A stretch of DNA of 64,000 bases, taken from positions 5,709,001 to 5,773,000 of the forward strand of contig NZ_JAKRKC020000001.1 of assembly GCF_022664455.2 (NCBI RefSeq), in the 5' to 3' direction. Position 1 is the stretch's first letter; every line of letters starts with the position of its first letter. Both the position numbers and the translations under genes were made by a program. Source of the DNA: Actinomadura luzonensis (lineage in GTDB: Bacteria; Actinomycetota; Actinomycetes; Streptosporangiales; Streptosporangiaceae). The notes under the pieces are model-generated. The model worked only from the letters and a program-made list of their open reading frames with translations. It was not told the DNA's origin and did not search any database. Below, piece by piece: positions 25,913 to 33,540 of the stretch.

Positions 25913-26866
25913 TCAGCCGTACAGGCGGTGGACGGCCAGGCGGGGCGCGCCCCAGTGGCCGATGGCCTCCTCGTCGGCGAAGGCGAGAGCGCGCAGCAGG
26001 TCGCCGCCGTCGCCGCGCTCGACCGTCCGGCGGAGCCTGGCCACCAGGTGGGGCGGCAGCCGCCCGGAGCCGTCCTCGACGGCGTCGCCGTAGGAGGGGG
26101 CGAAGGCGACCCCGGCGAAGCCGGTGCGGCCGAGCAGGGTGCGGATGGTGTGCGAGGAGTAGAACCTCAGATGCTCCTCGGCGAAGCCGGGCCAGGCCGG
26201 GCCGTGCGCCTTGAGCAGCAGCGAGCGGGCGTTGAGGGTCAGGACGAGCAGCACCCCGCCGGGGGCGAGCAGCCGGCGCAGCGCGCGGAGGTCGTCCAGG
26301 GGGCGGGGCAGGCGTTCCAGGACGGACCAGAGCGTGATGACGTCGAAGCCGTCCTCCTCGTCGCCGGCGAGGCCCGGCACGTCCTCGGGCCGCGCGCCGC
26401 GGGCGTGGAAGCCGAGCCGTCCGGCCAGGTCCAGGAAGGGGCCGCCGCCGGGGCCGACGTCGAGCAGCCGGCGTTCCTTGCCCTCGTCCAGCACCGGCGA
26501 GAAGGCACGCAGGGTCAGCTCGCAGCGGCGCAGCCCGGGCGGCGTGCCGCCGGCGCGCTCCTGGCCGGTGAGCGGGTTGCGGTAGAGGAAGCCGCAGGAG
26601 GGGCAGCGCACGACGGTGCAGTCCTGGCCGTAGAGCGGCTGCTGCCGGTCCTCGCCGCACATCGGACAGGCCAGGAACTCGCCCGCGGGCGGCCCGAGCC
26701 GGCGGTACTCCTCCAGGGGCAGCACGGGGGCGCGGCTGATCAGCCGTTGCCACTGCACCTCGCGGATCAGCCGCTCGCCGGGCCGCACGTACGCGCGCCG
26801 GGCCCAGGGCACCTGGTCGTAACGGTGGCCGTACACGAGCCGGCCGAGAAGTCGTCGCACTGCCAT
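25913..26866 (-). CDS. SAM-dependent methyltransferase with zinc-binding N-terminal domain
   Basis: A 317-residue protein. A putative zinc site is made by CPMCGEDRQ (about residue 67) and CPSCGFLYRNPLTG (about 87), as in C-methyltransferase-like enzymes. The Rossmann methyltransferase follows: motif I RRLLDVGPGGGPFLDLAGR near residue 135, FDVITLWSVLERLPRP near 178, and LAPGGVLLVLTLNARS. The residue before motif III is normal. The substrate is unknown; such enzymes act on sugars or small metabolites, sometimes with cell-envelope genes. Starts ATG at 26866. Divergent from the aldehyde dehydrogenase gene. Confidence 0.85.
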   Translation of the reverse strand: MAVRRLLGRLVYGHRYDQVPWARRAYVRPGERLIREVQWQRLISRAPVLPLEEYRRLGPPAGEFLACPMCGEDRQQPLYGQDCTVVRCPSCGFLYRNPLTGQERAGGTPPGLRRCELTLRAFSPVLDEGKERRLLDVGPGGGPFLDLAGRLGFHARGARPEDVPGLAGDEEDGFDVITLWSVLERLPRPLDDLRALRRLLAPGGVLLVLTLNARSLLLKAHGPAWPGFAEEHLRFYSSHTIRTLLGRTGFAGVAFAPSYGDAVEDGSGRLPPHLVARLRRTVERGDGGDLLRALAFADEEAIGHWGAPRLAVHRLYG

Positions 26867-26988
26867 ACCCCCCGATGTCGCGAAGCGTCTTGCCCCGGCG
26901 CTCTCGTGACTATGCGTGCCCGTTCGGGTGCTTGACGCATTCTTGGGCGAGCGGACGGTTTACTCCCTCTCTGGCCGCCGATAGCAAG

Positions 26989-27002
26989 CAAGCATATGCT
27001 TG
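26989..27002. promoter_or_regulatory. Perfect 14-bp palindrome over the -10 box of the aldehyde dehydrogenase gene
   Basis: CAAGCATATGCTTG overlaps a TATGCT box (26995-27000) that lies seven bases before the GTG at 27008. A dimeric repressor bound here would block the promoter. It is also where the alternative ATG (26996) would be, which argues for the GTG start. Confidence 0.5.
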
Positions 27003-27007
27003 GGCGC

Positions 27008-28441
27008 GTGCCTGACTATCGTCATCTCATCGGCGGCGAGCTGGTCGCCGCGGCCCGCACGATGGAGTCGGTCGACCCGAGCACGGGCGAGGCGTGGGCC
27101 CGCGTCCCGGCCGGCGGCCCCGCCGAGGCCGGGGCGGCCGTCGCCGCGGCCCGCGCCGCGTTCCCCGCCTGGGCCGCGCTGCCCGCCCTGGCCAGGGCCC
27201 ACCACCTGCGCAAGGTCGCGGAGGTCTTCGGCCGGCACGCCGAGGAGCTGGCCCGGCTGGAGACCCGCGACAACGGCCGCATCCTGCGCGACACGCTGAG
27301 GAAGGACCTGCCGGGGATGGCGTTCCTGTGGCAGCTCGCGGCCGGGCAGTGCCTGGAGGCGGTCACCGGCGACACCGTCATCCTCGGGCCGGACACGCTC
27401 GGGATGACCCGGCGCGAGCCGTACGGCGTCGTGGTGTGCATCATCCCGTGGAACTCCCCCGTCTCGACGTTCTCCGCCAAGGCCGCCTACGCCCTGGCCG
27501 CCGGGAACACCGTCGTCGTCAAGCCCGCCGAGCAGGCGAGCGCGTCGGTGCTGCGGCTGGGCGAGCTGCTGGCCGAGGTGTTCCCGCCCGGGGTGCTCAA
27601 CATCGTCGGCGGCCTCGGCGAGGAGGTCGGCGACGCCCTCGTCCGGCACCGCGACGTCGCCAAGATCAGCCTCACCGGCTCCACCGAGACCGGCCAGGCG
27701 ATCACCCGGGCCTCGGCGGACGCGCTGAAGCCGATGACGTTCGAGCTGGGCGGCAAGTCCCCCAACATCGTCTTCCCCGACGCCGACCTCGACGCCGCCA
27801 CCCGGGGCGTCACCGTCGACTCGATCTACACCGGCAACGCCGGCCAGGTGTGCGTGGCCGGCTCGCGCATCCTGCTGCACCGCTCGATCTGGGACGAGAT
27901 GCTCGGCCGGATCAGGGACGCCTGCGCCGGGCTCGTGCTGGGCGACCCGCAGGACCTGCGGACCACGATGGGGCCGATCGTGTCGGCCGGCCAGTTCGAG
28001 CGGGTGACCTCCTACCTGGAGCTGGCCGCCAAGGAGGGCGCGCGGCTGGTGTTCGGCGGGCGGAGCGGCGCGGAGGTGGTGCCGGAGCTGCCGGGGGGCT
28101 ACTGGGTGGAGCCGACGTTGTTCGCGACGGAGGACAACGGGCTGCGGGTGTGCCAGGAGGAGATCTTCGGGCCGGTGGCGGTGGCGCTGCCGTTCGACAC
28201 CGAGGAGGAGGCGCTGGAGATCGCCAACGGGTCGCCGTACGGGCTGGCGGCCGGCGTCTGGACGCGTGACCTGGGGCGGGCGCACCGGCTCGTCCGGGAT
28301 CTGCGGAGCGGGACGGTGTGGGTGAACACCTTCCGCCAGATGCCTCCCGGCCTGCCGTTCGGGGGCGTCAAGGACAGCGGGTACGGCCACGATTCGGTCC
28401 TCGAGTTCACCCGCGAGAAGGCGGCCGTCATCCAGATCTAG
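27008..28441 (+). CDS. Aldehyde dehydrogenase (NAD(P)-dependent)
   Basis: A 477-residue enzyme of the ALDH superfamily that oxidises aldehydes to acids. Seen: the cofactor region VVVCIIPWNSPVS near residue 142, the catalytic Glu in FELGGKSPNIVF near 246, the nucleophile Cys in NAGQVCVAGSRI near 280, and EEIFGPVAVALPF near 380. The substrate is not evident. The GTG at 27008 (VPDYRHLIGGEL) is preferred because a TATGCT box seven bases before it implies a leaderless start; an ATG at 26996 would add four residues. A TPR gene follows 19 bases downstream and may be expressed separately. Confidence 0.92.
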   Translation: MPDYRHLIGGELVAAARTMESVDPSTGEAWARVPAGGPAEAGAAVAAARAAFPAWAALPALARAHHLRKVAEVFGRHAEELARLETRDNGRILRDTLRKDLPGMAFLWQLAAGQCLEAVTGDTVILGPDTLGMTRREPYGVVVCIIPWNSPVSTFSAKAAYALAAGNTVVVKPAEQASASVLRLGELLAEVFPPGVLNIVGGLGEEVGDALVRHRDVAKISLTGSTETGQAITRASADALKPMTFELGGKSPNIVFPDADLDAATRGVTVDSIYTGNAGQVCVAGSRILLHRSIWDEMLGRIRDACAGLVLGDPQDLRTTMGPIVSAGQFERVTSYLELAAKEGARLVFGGRSGAEVVPELPGGYWVEPTLFATEDNGLRVCQEEIFGPVAVALPFDTEEEALEIANGSPYGLAAGVWTRDLGRAHRLVRDLRSGTVWVNTFRQMPPGLPFGGVKDSGYGHDSVLEFTREKAAVIQI

Positions 28442-28460
28442 TCGGATAGAGTTCCGGCTC

Positions 28461-29342
28461 ATGAGCGAGGGGATCAAGGACCGGGCCGAGCCCGGCATGC
28501 CCGAGGCGGCGGCGCAGTCGCGGGCGTCGGTGCTGCGCAGCCGCGCGGAGTCGTACATCGCCCTGTCGCGGCACGACGCCGCGATCGCGGACCTCACCGA
28601 GGCGATCACGCTGGTGCCGGGCAACGCCCGCGCCTGGCGCCTGCGCGGCGAGTGCCACCGCATGATCGAGCGGTACGAGGCCGCGCTGGCGGACTTCGAC
28701 GAGTCGCTGAAGCTGGAGCCCGACAGCGCCTACGCCCTCGGCTCGCGCGGCCAGGCCTACGCCGCCATGGGCCGCCTGGAGGAGGCCATGGCCGACTTCG
28801 AGCACGCCCTCACCCTGACCCCCGACTCGCTGTGGATTCTGGAGGCCAAGGCGGACGCCCTCGTCGACCTCGGCCGCCTCGACGAGGCCCTGGACGAACA
28901 CGCCAAGATCATCGCGCTGAACGCCGAGCAGCCGTTCCCCTGGGTCGCCCGCGGCGACCTCTACCAGCGCCTCAACCTGTACGCCGAGGCCATCGACGAC
29001 TACACCAAGGCCCTCGCCCTCGACCCCGAGCACGTGCGCGCGCTCAGCCGGCGCGGCGAGGCCCTGCGCATGATCGACCGCTACGAGGAGGCCCTGGCCG
29101 ACCTCAACCGCGCCGTCGAGCTGGACCCGGACAACGACCGGGCGCTCGGCAGCCGGGGCGCGGTGCTGAGCGAGCTGGGCGACAACGAGGCCGCCCTGCG
29201 CGACCTGGACCAGGCCATCGAGCTGGACCCGGAGTACATCTGGGCGTTCCGGGTGCGCGGCGAGATCCTTCAGGAGCTGGAGCGCCACGAGGAGGCGGTG
29301 GCGGACTTCACGCGGGCGCTGCACCTGGAGTTCGGCGACTGA
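28461..29342 (+). CDS. Tetratricopeptide repeat protein
   Basis: A 293-residue protein made almost entirely of TPR units, about seven to eight repeats of 34 residues with the W-x2-L-G-Y-x8-A-x3-F-x2-A-L-x-L-P pattern (for example EALADLNRAVELDPDNDRAL and EAVADFTRALHLE). TPR arrays are protein-interaction surfaces; no catalytic domain is attached. The ATG at 28461 follows a TAGAGT box by eight bases. The last 35 bases overlap the 3' end of the convergent alpha/beta hydrolase gene, an uncommon arrangement. Partner unknown. Confidence 0.9.
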   Translation: MSEGIKDRAEPGMPEAAAQSRASVLRSRAESYIALSRHDAAIADLTEAITLVPGNARAWRLRGECHRMIERYEAALADFDESLKLEPDSAYALGSRGQAYAAMGRLEEAMADFEHALTLTPDSLWILEAKADALVDLGRLDEALDEHAKIIALNAEQPFPWVARGDLYQRLNLYAEAIDDYTKALALDPEHVRALSRRGEALRMIDRYEEALADLNRAVELDPDNDRALGSRGAVLSELGDNEAALRDLDQAIELDPEYIWAFRVRGEILQELERHEEAVADFTRALHLEFGD

Positions 29343-30189
29343 CCCCGGCGCCGCGCGCGAGCCATTCCAGCGCGGCGGGCGCGGCGCGCAGCACCGAGAT
29401 GTGGCCGTCCTCCGGGAGCAGCCGCAGCTCGGCGTCCGGGCAGGCCCGCGACAGCCACCCGCCGTGCGCGGCGGGGATGACGCGGTCCTCGGCGCCGTGC
29501 AGCAGCAGCACCGGCACCGCGACGCGGGACGGGTCGCAGCCCCACGGCGCGACGTAGGACAGGTCGTCGTCGATGGCGCCGCCCGGGCCGCCGGCCACCG
29601 CCGGGCCGACGACCTCCCCGAACCACGACCAGTCCCCGCCCAGGGCCGCGTGGTCGGCCGGGGTGAACATCTCCGGGTCGTAGCCCGACTCCGCCTCGTG
29701 CCGCTCCTTGGCCGCCCGCCCCTCGCGCGCGGCCCGCAGGGACGCCTGGCCGGAGGGGCACATGCCGGCGAACCAGTCGAGGCCCGGCGCGTCGTACGGG
29801 GCCGGGCCGGACACGCTCACCGCGGCCACGACGCGCTCCGGCAGCAGGGCGGCGCAGGCCAGGGCGTAGGCGCCGCCGCCGGAGTGGCCCATCACGGCGA
29901 AGCGGCCCACGCCCAGGGCGTCGGCCACCTGGACGGCGTGGGCGGCGGCGGAGGCGAGGTCGCGGCCCGGCAGCGGCGTGGAGGCGCCGTAGCCGGGGCG
30001 GTCGTAGGAGATCCAGCGGACGCCGAGCCGGTCGGAGTGCGGGAACAGCGGGGCGGGCGGCAGCCCGATGTTGGGGGTGCCGTGGTGCCAGAGCACGGTG
30101 AGCCCGGCGTCGCCTCCCTCCGCGGGGCCGGTGTCGTACACGTGGAGGGTGCGGCCGTCGTCAAGGCGCAGATCAAGCTCTCTCAGCAC
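29308..30189 (-). CDS. Alpha/beta hydrolase
   Basis: A 293-residue alpha/beta hydrolase. The nucleophile elbow GHSGGG (AVMGHSGGGAYALACAALLP) near residue 102, the oxyanion motif HHGTPN near 35, an Asp in LLLHGAEDRVIP near 243 and the catalytic His in LLPEDGHISVL near 270 form a complete triad. The natural substrate is unknown; many such proteins are proline iminopeptidase- or haloalkane-like esterases. The GTG at 30189 is chosen because TACTCT stands six bases before it (leaderless pattern); a frame starting at 30216 would add nine residues. Confidence 0.9.
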   Translation of the reverse strand: MLRELDLRLDDGRTLHVYDTGPAEGGDAGLTVLWHHGTPNIGLPPAPLFPHSDRLGVRWISYDRPGYGASTPLPGRDLASAAAHAVQVADALGVGRFAVMGHSGGGAYALACAALLPERVVAAVSVSGPAPYDAPGLDWFAGMCPSGQASLRAAREGRAAKERHEAESGYDPEMFTPADHAALGGDWSWFGEVVGPAVAGGPGGAIDDDLSYVAPWGCDPSRVAVPVLLLHGAEDRVIPAAHGGWLSRACPDAELRLLPEDGHISVLRAAPAALEWLARGAGVSRRTPGAAPA

Positions 30190-30227
30190 CCCGCGAGAGT
30201 AGCGGTTTCCGAACACCTGCGCCAGTC

Positions 30228-30259
30228 CCTCCCCTCGCCGGACGGCCGGCGAGGGGAGG
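30228..30259 (-). terminator. Terminator after the RNHCP operon
   Basis: Perfect 14-bp stem (30228-30241 with 30246-30259), 4-base loop, starting 8 bases after the stop codon at 30268. Confidence 0.8.
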
Positions 30260-30267
30260 CGGGCGCG

Positions 30268-30696
30268 TCAGAGCGCGAGCAGCGCGGCGGCCGGCAGCCG
30301 GCCGCCCGTGGACAGCGGGCGGACGGCGATGCGCAGCAGGGCCAGCGCGTTGTCGTCGCCCGCGATGCGGTTCGCGCTGAGCTCGCCGCACGACTGGCAG
30401 TGATGGATGATCAGCCACTCCCCGTCCGGGCGGACGGTGACGCTCAGCGCCGCCATCCGCCCCCGGCAGCCCGCCCGCCGGTCACCGGGCACCCGGTGGT
30501 CGACGTGCAGGCTGGTCAGGCAGTGCGGGCAGTGGTTGCGGTGCGCGGTGCCGGGCGCGGACAGGGGCACGTCGAGCCGGCAGCCGACGCAGCGGAAGGC
30601 GTCGCCGCGCTCGCCGGGCCGGCCGTGCCCGCCCGGCCCTGGCACGTTCTTGCGCCGTTGCGGCCGCTCCCCGCGGCCCGGGTTCCTCCTGGGCAT
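30268..30696 (-). CDS. RNHCP-domain zinc-finger-like protein, downstream copy
   Basis: A 142-residue protein with the RNHCP domain. A first cysteine pair FRCVGC lies near residue 35, the signature R-N-H-C-P-H-C-L near residue 53, and a second pair in HHCQSCGELSANRIAGDDN near residue 99. The first 30 residues are basic and probably disordered. The function of the RNHCP family is unknown; the four cysteine pairs suggest zinc. It starts one base after the stop of its paralogue, so the two are co-translated. The tandem arrangement and shared upstream RNA structure imply a common role. Confidence 0.85.
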   Translation of the reverse strand: MPRRNPGRGERPQRRKNVPGPGGHGRPGERGDAFRCVGCRLDVPLSAPGTAHRNHCPHCLTSLHVDHRVPGDRRAGCRGRMAALSVTVRPDGEWLIIHHCQSCGELSANRIAGDDNALALLRIAVRPLSTGGRLPAAALLAL

Positions 30697-30697
30697 G

Positions 30698-31069
30698 TCA
30701 CAGGTCGCCGAACGCTTCGAGCGGGAACGGCGGCTGCGCGAGCGGGCGGACCGCCATGCGCATGAGGATGAGCTGGTTGTCGTCCCCGCAGATGGGGTTG
30801 GACGTGAGCTCGCCGCACCGGGTGCAGCGGTGGATGAGCATCCAGTCGCCGGTGCGCAGGACCGCGATCGAGATCGGGATCATGCGCGACCGGCACCCGG
30901 ACGGGCCGCCCTCCACCCGGTCGAGCACGTGCAGCGAGTGCAGGCAGCTCGGGCAGTGGTTGCGGCGGGCGCCGTCGGGCGCGGTGGCCGTCACGGTGAG
31001 GCCGCAGCGCACGCACGAGAACGTGTCGGTGGTGGTGATGCTGGAACGAGGTTTGCCGTTGCTGGACAA
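30698..31069 (-). CDS. RNHCP-domain zinc-finger-like protein, upstream copy
   Basis: A 123-residue paralogue of the next gene, sharing FSCVRCG, RRNHCPSCLHSLHV, a GCRSRM segment, HRCTRCGELTSNPICGDDN and the ending (MRMAVRPLAQPPFP). It is about half identical by eye. The start is an unusual TTG at 31069, chosen because AAGGAG lies nine bases upstream and no ATG or GTG fits. That ribosome site is inside a predicted pseudoknot (31081-31157), so translation is probably regulated. No partner gene besides its twin. Confidence 0.85.
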   Translation of the reverse strand: MSSNGKPRSSITTTDTFSCVRCGLTVTATAPDGARRNHCPSCLHSLHVLDRVEGGPSGCRSRMIPISIAVLRTGDWMLIHRCTRCGELTSNPICGDDNQLILMRMAVRPLAQPPFPLEAFGDL

Positions 31070-31078
31070 CCTGGGTGA

Positions 31079-31157
31079 CTCCTTGCCGTGCCGGAAGAAA
31101 GACGATGATCATCGACGCGTGCGGCAAGGTGCGCCGGGCGGGCCTCGCGCGTCGATG
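31079..31157 (-). promoter_or_regulatory. Possible H-type RNA pseudoknot covering the RNHCP ribosome site
   Basis: In the minus-strand leader four blocks occur in order: A CATCGACGCG (31157-31148), B CCTTGCCG (31129-31122), C CGCGTCGATG (31119-31110) and D CGGCAAGG (31088-31081). A pairs perfectly with C (10 bp) and B with D (8 bp), which is the topology of an H-type pseudoknot with loops of 18, 2 and 21 bases. D runs into the Shine-Dalgarno AAGGAG of the TTG-started gene, so forming B-D would hide it. If not a pseudoknot, A-C and B-D could be alternative structures. No known riboswitch class recognised. Confidence 0.5.
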
Positions 31158-31224
31158 CGCGGGCACGCCGGTGCGGCAGGCGGCCGTCCTCCGGCCGGTC
31201 AGGGACGACGGTCAGAGACTACGG

Positions 31225-31281
31225 TCAGAGGCGGGAGACGCCGGCGGCACTTCGGGGCGCACGCCGCAGCGTGACGGTCAT
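31225..31281 (-). CDS. Putative 18-residue leader peptide upstream of the RNHCP genes
   Basis: ATG 31281 to TGA 31225 encodes MTVTLRRAPRSAAGVSRL, with the strong ribosome site GGAGGGAG seven bases upstream. It ends with three Arg-containing codons in the last 13 and lies 155 bases before the first RNHCP gene, upstream of the pseudoknot. Three CTGACCG repeats at 12-base spacing follow its stop. It may couple translation to the RNA structure. Not a named family. Confidence 0.4.
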   Translation of the reverse strand: MTVTLRRAPRSAAGVSRL

Positions 31282-31436
31282 AAACGCACTCCCTCCGGGG
31301 CGGCGCGGCGGCCTGCCCGGGCTCGTCCTCCGGTCCTGTTCCGACAGTTCGGAGGGTAGCGGCGGCGGGGCCCGGGCGGCCAGCGGTTTTTCCCGGGGAC
31401 TGGAGCGGCACCGAACGTTGTTCTAGATTCGGTCGC

Positions 31437-33536
31437 ATGGGCATCGGGCTGACCGGGGAACACCGGGCACTGGCCGACTCCGTGCGCGGCCTCGCGGAGC
31501 GGGGCGCCGGCCAGGCGGCGCTGGCGGCGCAGGGGCTGCTGGGGCTGCACCTGCCGGAGCGGTGCGGCGGGCAGGGGTACGGGCTGCTGGAGCTGTGCGT
31601 GGCGCTGGAGGCGCTGGGCGAGCGCCGCGTCGCCGGGCCCTACCTGCCGACCGTCCTGACCTCGGCGGGCCTGGCATGGGCGGGGGCCGCGGACGGTGTC
31701 CTGGCGGCGCTGGCGGGCGGCTCGATGACCGCCGCCGTCGCGCTGCCTTCCGGCTCCCCCGGCGCCTCCCCCTCCGGCTCCCCCCTCTCCGGCTCCCCCG
31801 GCTCCCCCCTCGGCGGCCCCTTCCTCGCCCTCGGGGCGGCCGAGGCCGACGTCTTCCTGCTGCCGTCCGCGGACGGCGCCTGGACGCTGCTGGAACGGGA
31901 CGCCGTCACCGCCGTCACCGCCGGCGGCATCGACCTCGACCGGCCGCTCTGCTCCGTCACCCCGCACTCCCCGCGAACCGGCCGCGTGCTCCCCGACGCC
32001 CCGGTACGGCAGCTCGCCGCCGTCCTGCTGGGCGCGGACGCGTGCGGGGTCGCGGCCTGGGCGGTCGCGACGGCGGCCGGGCACGCCAAGGCGCGCGAGC
32101 AGTTCGGCCGCCCCATCGGCCAGTTCCAGGGCGTCAAGCACCGCGTCGCCGCCGCCCTGGTGGCGCTCGAGCAGGCCCGCGCGGCCGTCTGGGACGCCGC
32201 CCGCGCCCTCGACACCGCCCGCCACCACCCCCAGGGGCTCACCCCGGAGGCGCGGCTGGCCGTGGCCGTGGCCGGCGTGCTGGGGACGGCGGCCGGGGTG
32301 CGGTGCGCCGCCGACGCCATCCAGGTGCTCGGCGGCATCGGGTACACCTTCGAGCACGACGCCCACCGCTACTACCGGCGGGCCCTGTCCGACCGGCGGT
32401 GGTCCGGCGACCCCGGCGGCTGGGCCGAGGAGGCGGCCGCGCTGGCCGTGGCGGGCGTGCGGCGGACGATGGAGCCGGACCTGCCGGAGGAGGCCGCGCC
32501 CCTCAGGGACGCCATCCGGGCCGAGGCCGAGTCGTTGCGGGCGGAGGAGCCCGCGGCCCGGCGGGCGAGGTTCGCCAGGGACGGCTGGATCATGCCGTAC
32601 CTGCCGAAGCCGTGGGGGCGCGGCGCCTCAGCTCTGGAGCAGGTGCTCATCCACCAGGAGTTCCGCGACCTCAGACGGCCGAACCTGGGCATCGCCGCCT
32701 GGGCGGTCCCGTCCATCGTCACGTACGGCACCCCGGAGCAGCAGGAGCGTTTCCTGCCGCGCACGTTCGCCGGCGAGATCGTGTGGTGCCAGCTCTTCAG
32801 CGAGCCCGGCGCCGGCTCCGACCTGGCCGGCCTGGCGACGAAGGCCACCCGCGTGGAGGGCGGCTGGTCCCTGAGCGGGCAGAAGATCTGGACGTCGCTC
32901 GCCCAGTACGCCCACTGGGGCATCTGCCTGGCCCGCACCTCCCCCGACCGGCCGAAACACGAGGGCATCACGTACTTCCTGGTGGACATGTCCTCCCCCG
33001 GCGTCACCGTCCGGCCGCTGAAGGAGATCAACGGCGACGAGATCTTCAACGAGGTGTTCCTCGACGACGTCTTCGTCCCGGACGACCTGGTCGTCGGCGA
33101 GGTGGACCAGGGCTGGCGGGTCGCCCGCGACACCCTGTCGCACGAGCGGGTCGCGCTCGGCGACTCCTGGGGGCCGGGCGCGCGGCACACCGACCTGGCC
33201 GCGCTCGTCGCCGGGCTGCCCCCGCTCGGGCAGGCGCGGCGCGAGCAGGCCGGGCGGCTGTGGGCGGAGGGGCAGGCGATCTCGGCGCTCGGGCTGCGGG
33301 TGACGTTGTCGCGGCTGGCCGGGGGCGAGGCCGGGGCGGCGGCCAGCGTGCGCAAGCTGCTCGGCATGCGGCACGCGCAGGCGATCGCGGAGTTCTGCTG
33401 GTCGCTCGTCCCCGACGATCCGCACTGGGGGCGCATGATCCTCGCGACCCGGGCGTTCACGATCGGCGGCGGGACCACCGAGGTGCAGCTCAACATCATC
33501 GGCGAGCGGGCGCTGGGGCTGCCGCGCGACCCGTGA
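31437..33536 (+). CDS. Fused two-domain acyl-CoA dehydrogenase
   Basis: A 699-residue flavoprotein made of two ACAD units. The N-terminal unit (about 1-330) lacks the full FAD-binding middle domain but has REQFGRPIGQFQGVKHRVA and QVLGGIGYTFEHDAHRYYRRA. The C-terminal unit (about 345-699) is complete, with LFSEPGAGSDLAGL, GQKIWTSLAQYAHWG, the ADCSHERVALGD-like segment DTLSHERVALGD, and GGGTTEVQLNIIGERALGLPR. This mirrors the heterodimeric FadE pairs of actinobacteria used for steroid or bulky acyl-CoA, here fused. A Gly/Ser/Pro-rich insert spans residues about 104-128. A TAGATT box seven bases before the ATG suggests a leaderless transcript. Confidence 0.92.
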   Translation: MGIGLTGEHRALADSVRGLAERGAGQAALAAQGLLGLHLPERCGGQGYGLLELCVALEALGERRVAGPYLPTVLTSAGLAWAGAADGVLAALAGGSMTAAVALPSGSPGASPSGSPLSGSPGSPLGGPFLALGAAEADVFLLPSADGAWTLLERDAVTAVTAGGIDLDRPLCSVTPHSPRTGRVLPDAPVRQLAAVLLGADACGVAAWAVATAAGHAKAREQFGRPIGQFQGVKHRVAAALVALEQARAAVWDAARALDTARHHPQGLTPEARLAVAVAGVLGTAAGVRCAADAIQVLGGIGYTFEHDAHRYYRRALSDRRWSGDPGGWAEEAAALAVAGVRRTMEPDLPEEAAPLRDAIRAEAESLRAEEPAARRARFARDGWIMPYLPKPWGRGASALEQVLIHQEFRDLRRPNLGIAAWAVPSIVTYGTPEQQERFLPRTFAGEIVWCQLFSEPGAGSDLAGLATKATRVEGGWSLSGQKIWTSLAQYAHWGICLARTSPDRPKHEGITYFLVDMSSPGVTVRPLKEINGDEIFNEVFLDDVFVPDDLVVGEVDQGWRVARDTLSHERVALGDSWGPGARHTDLAALVAGLPPLGQARREQAGRLWAEGQAISALGLRVTLSRLAGGEAGAAASVRKLLGMRHAQAIAEFCWSLVPDDPHWGRMILATRAFTIGGGTTEVQLNIIGERALGLPRDP

Positions 33537-33540
33537 CCGG

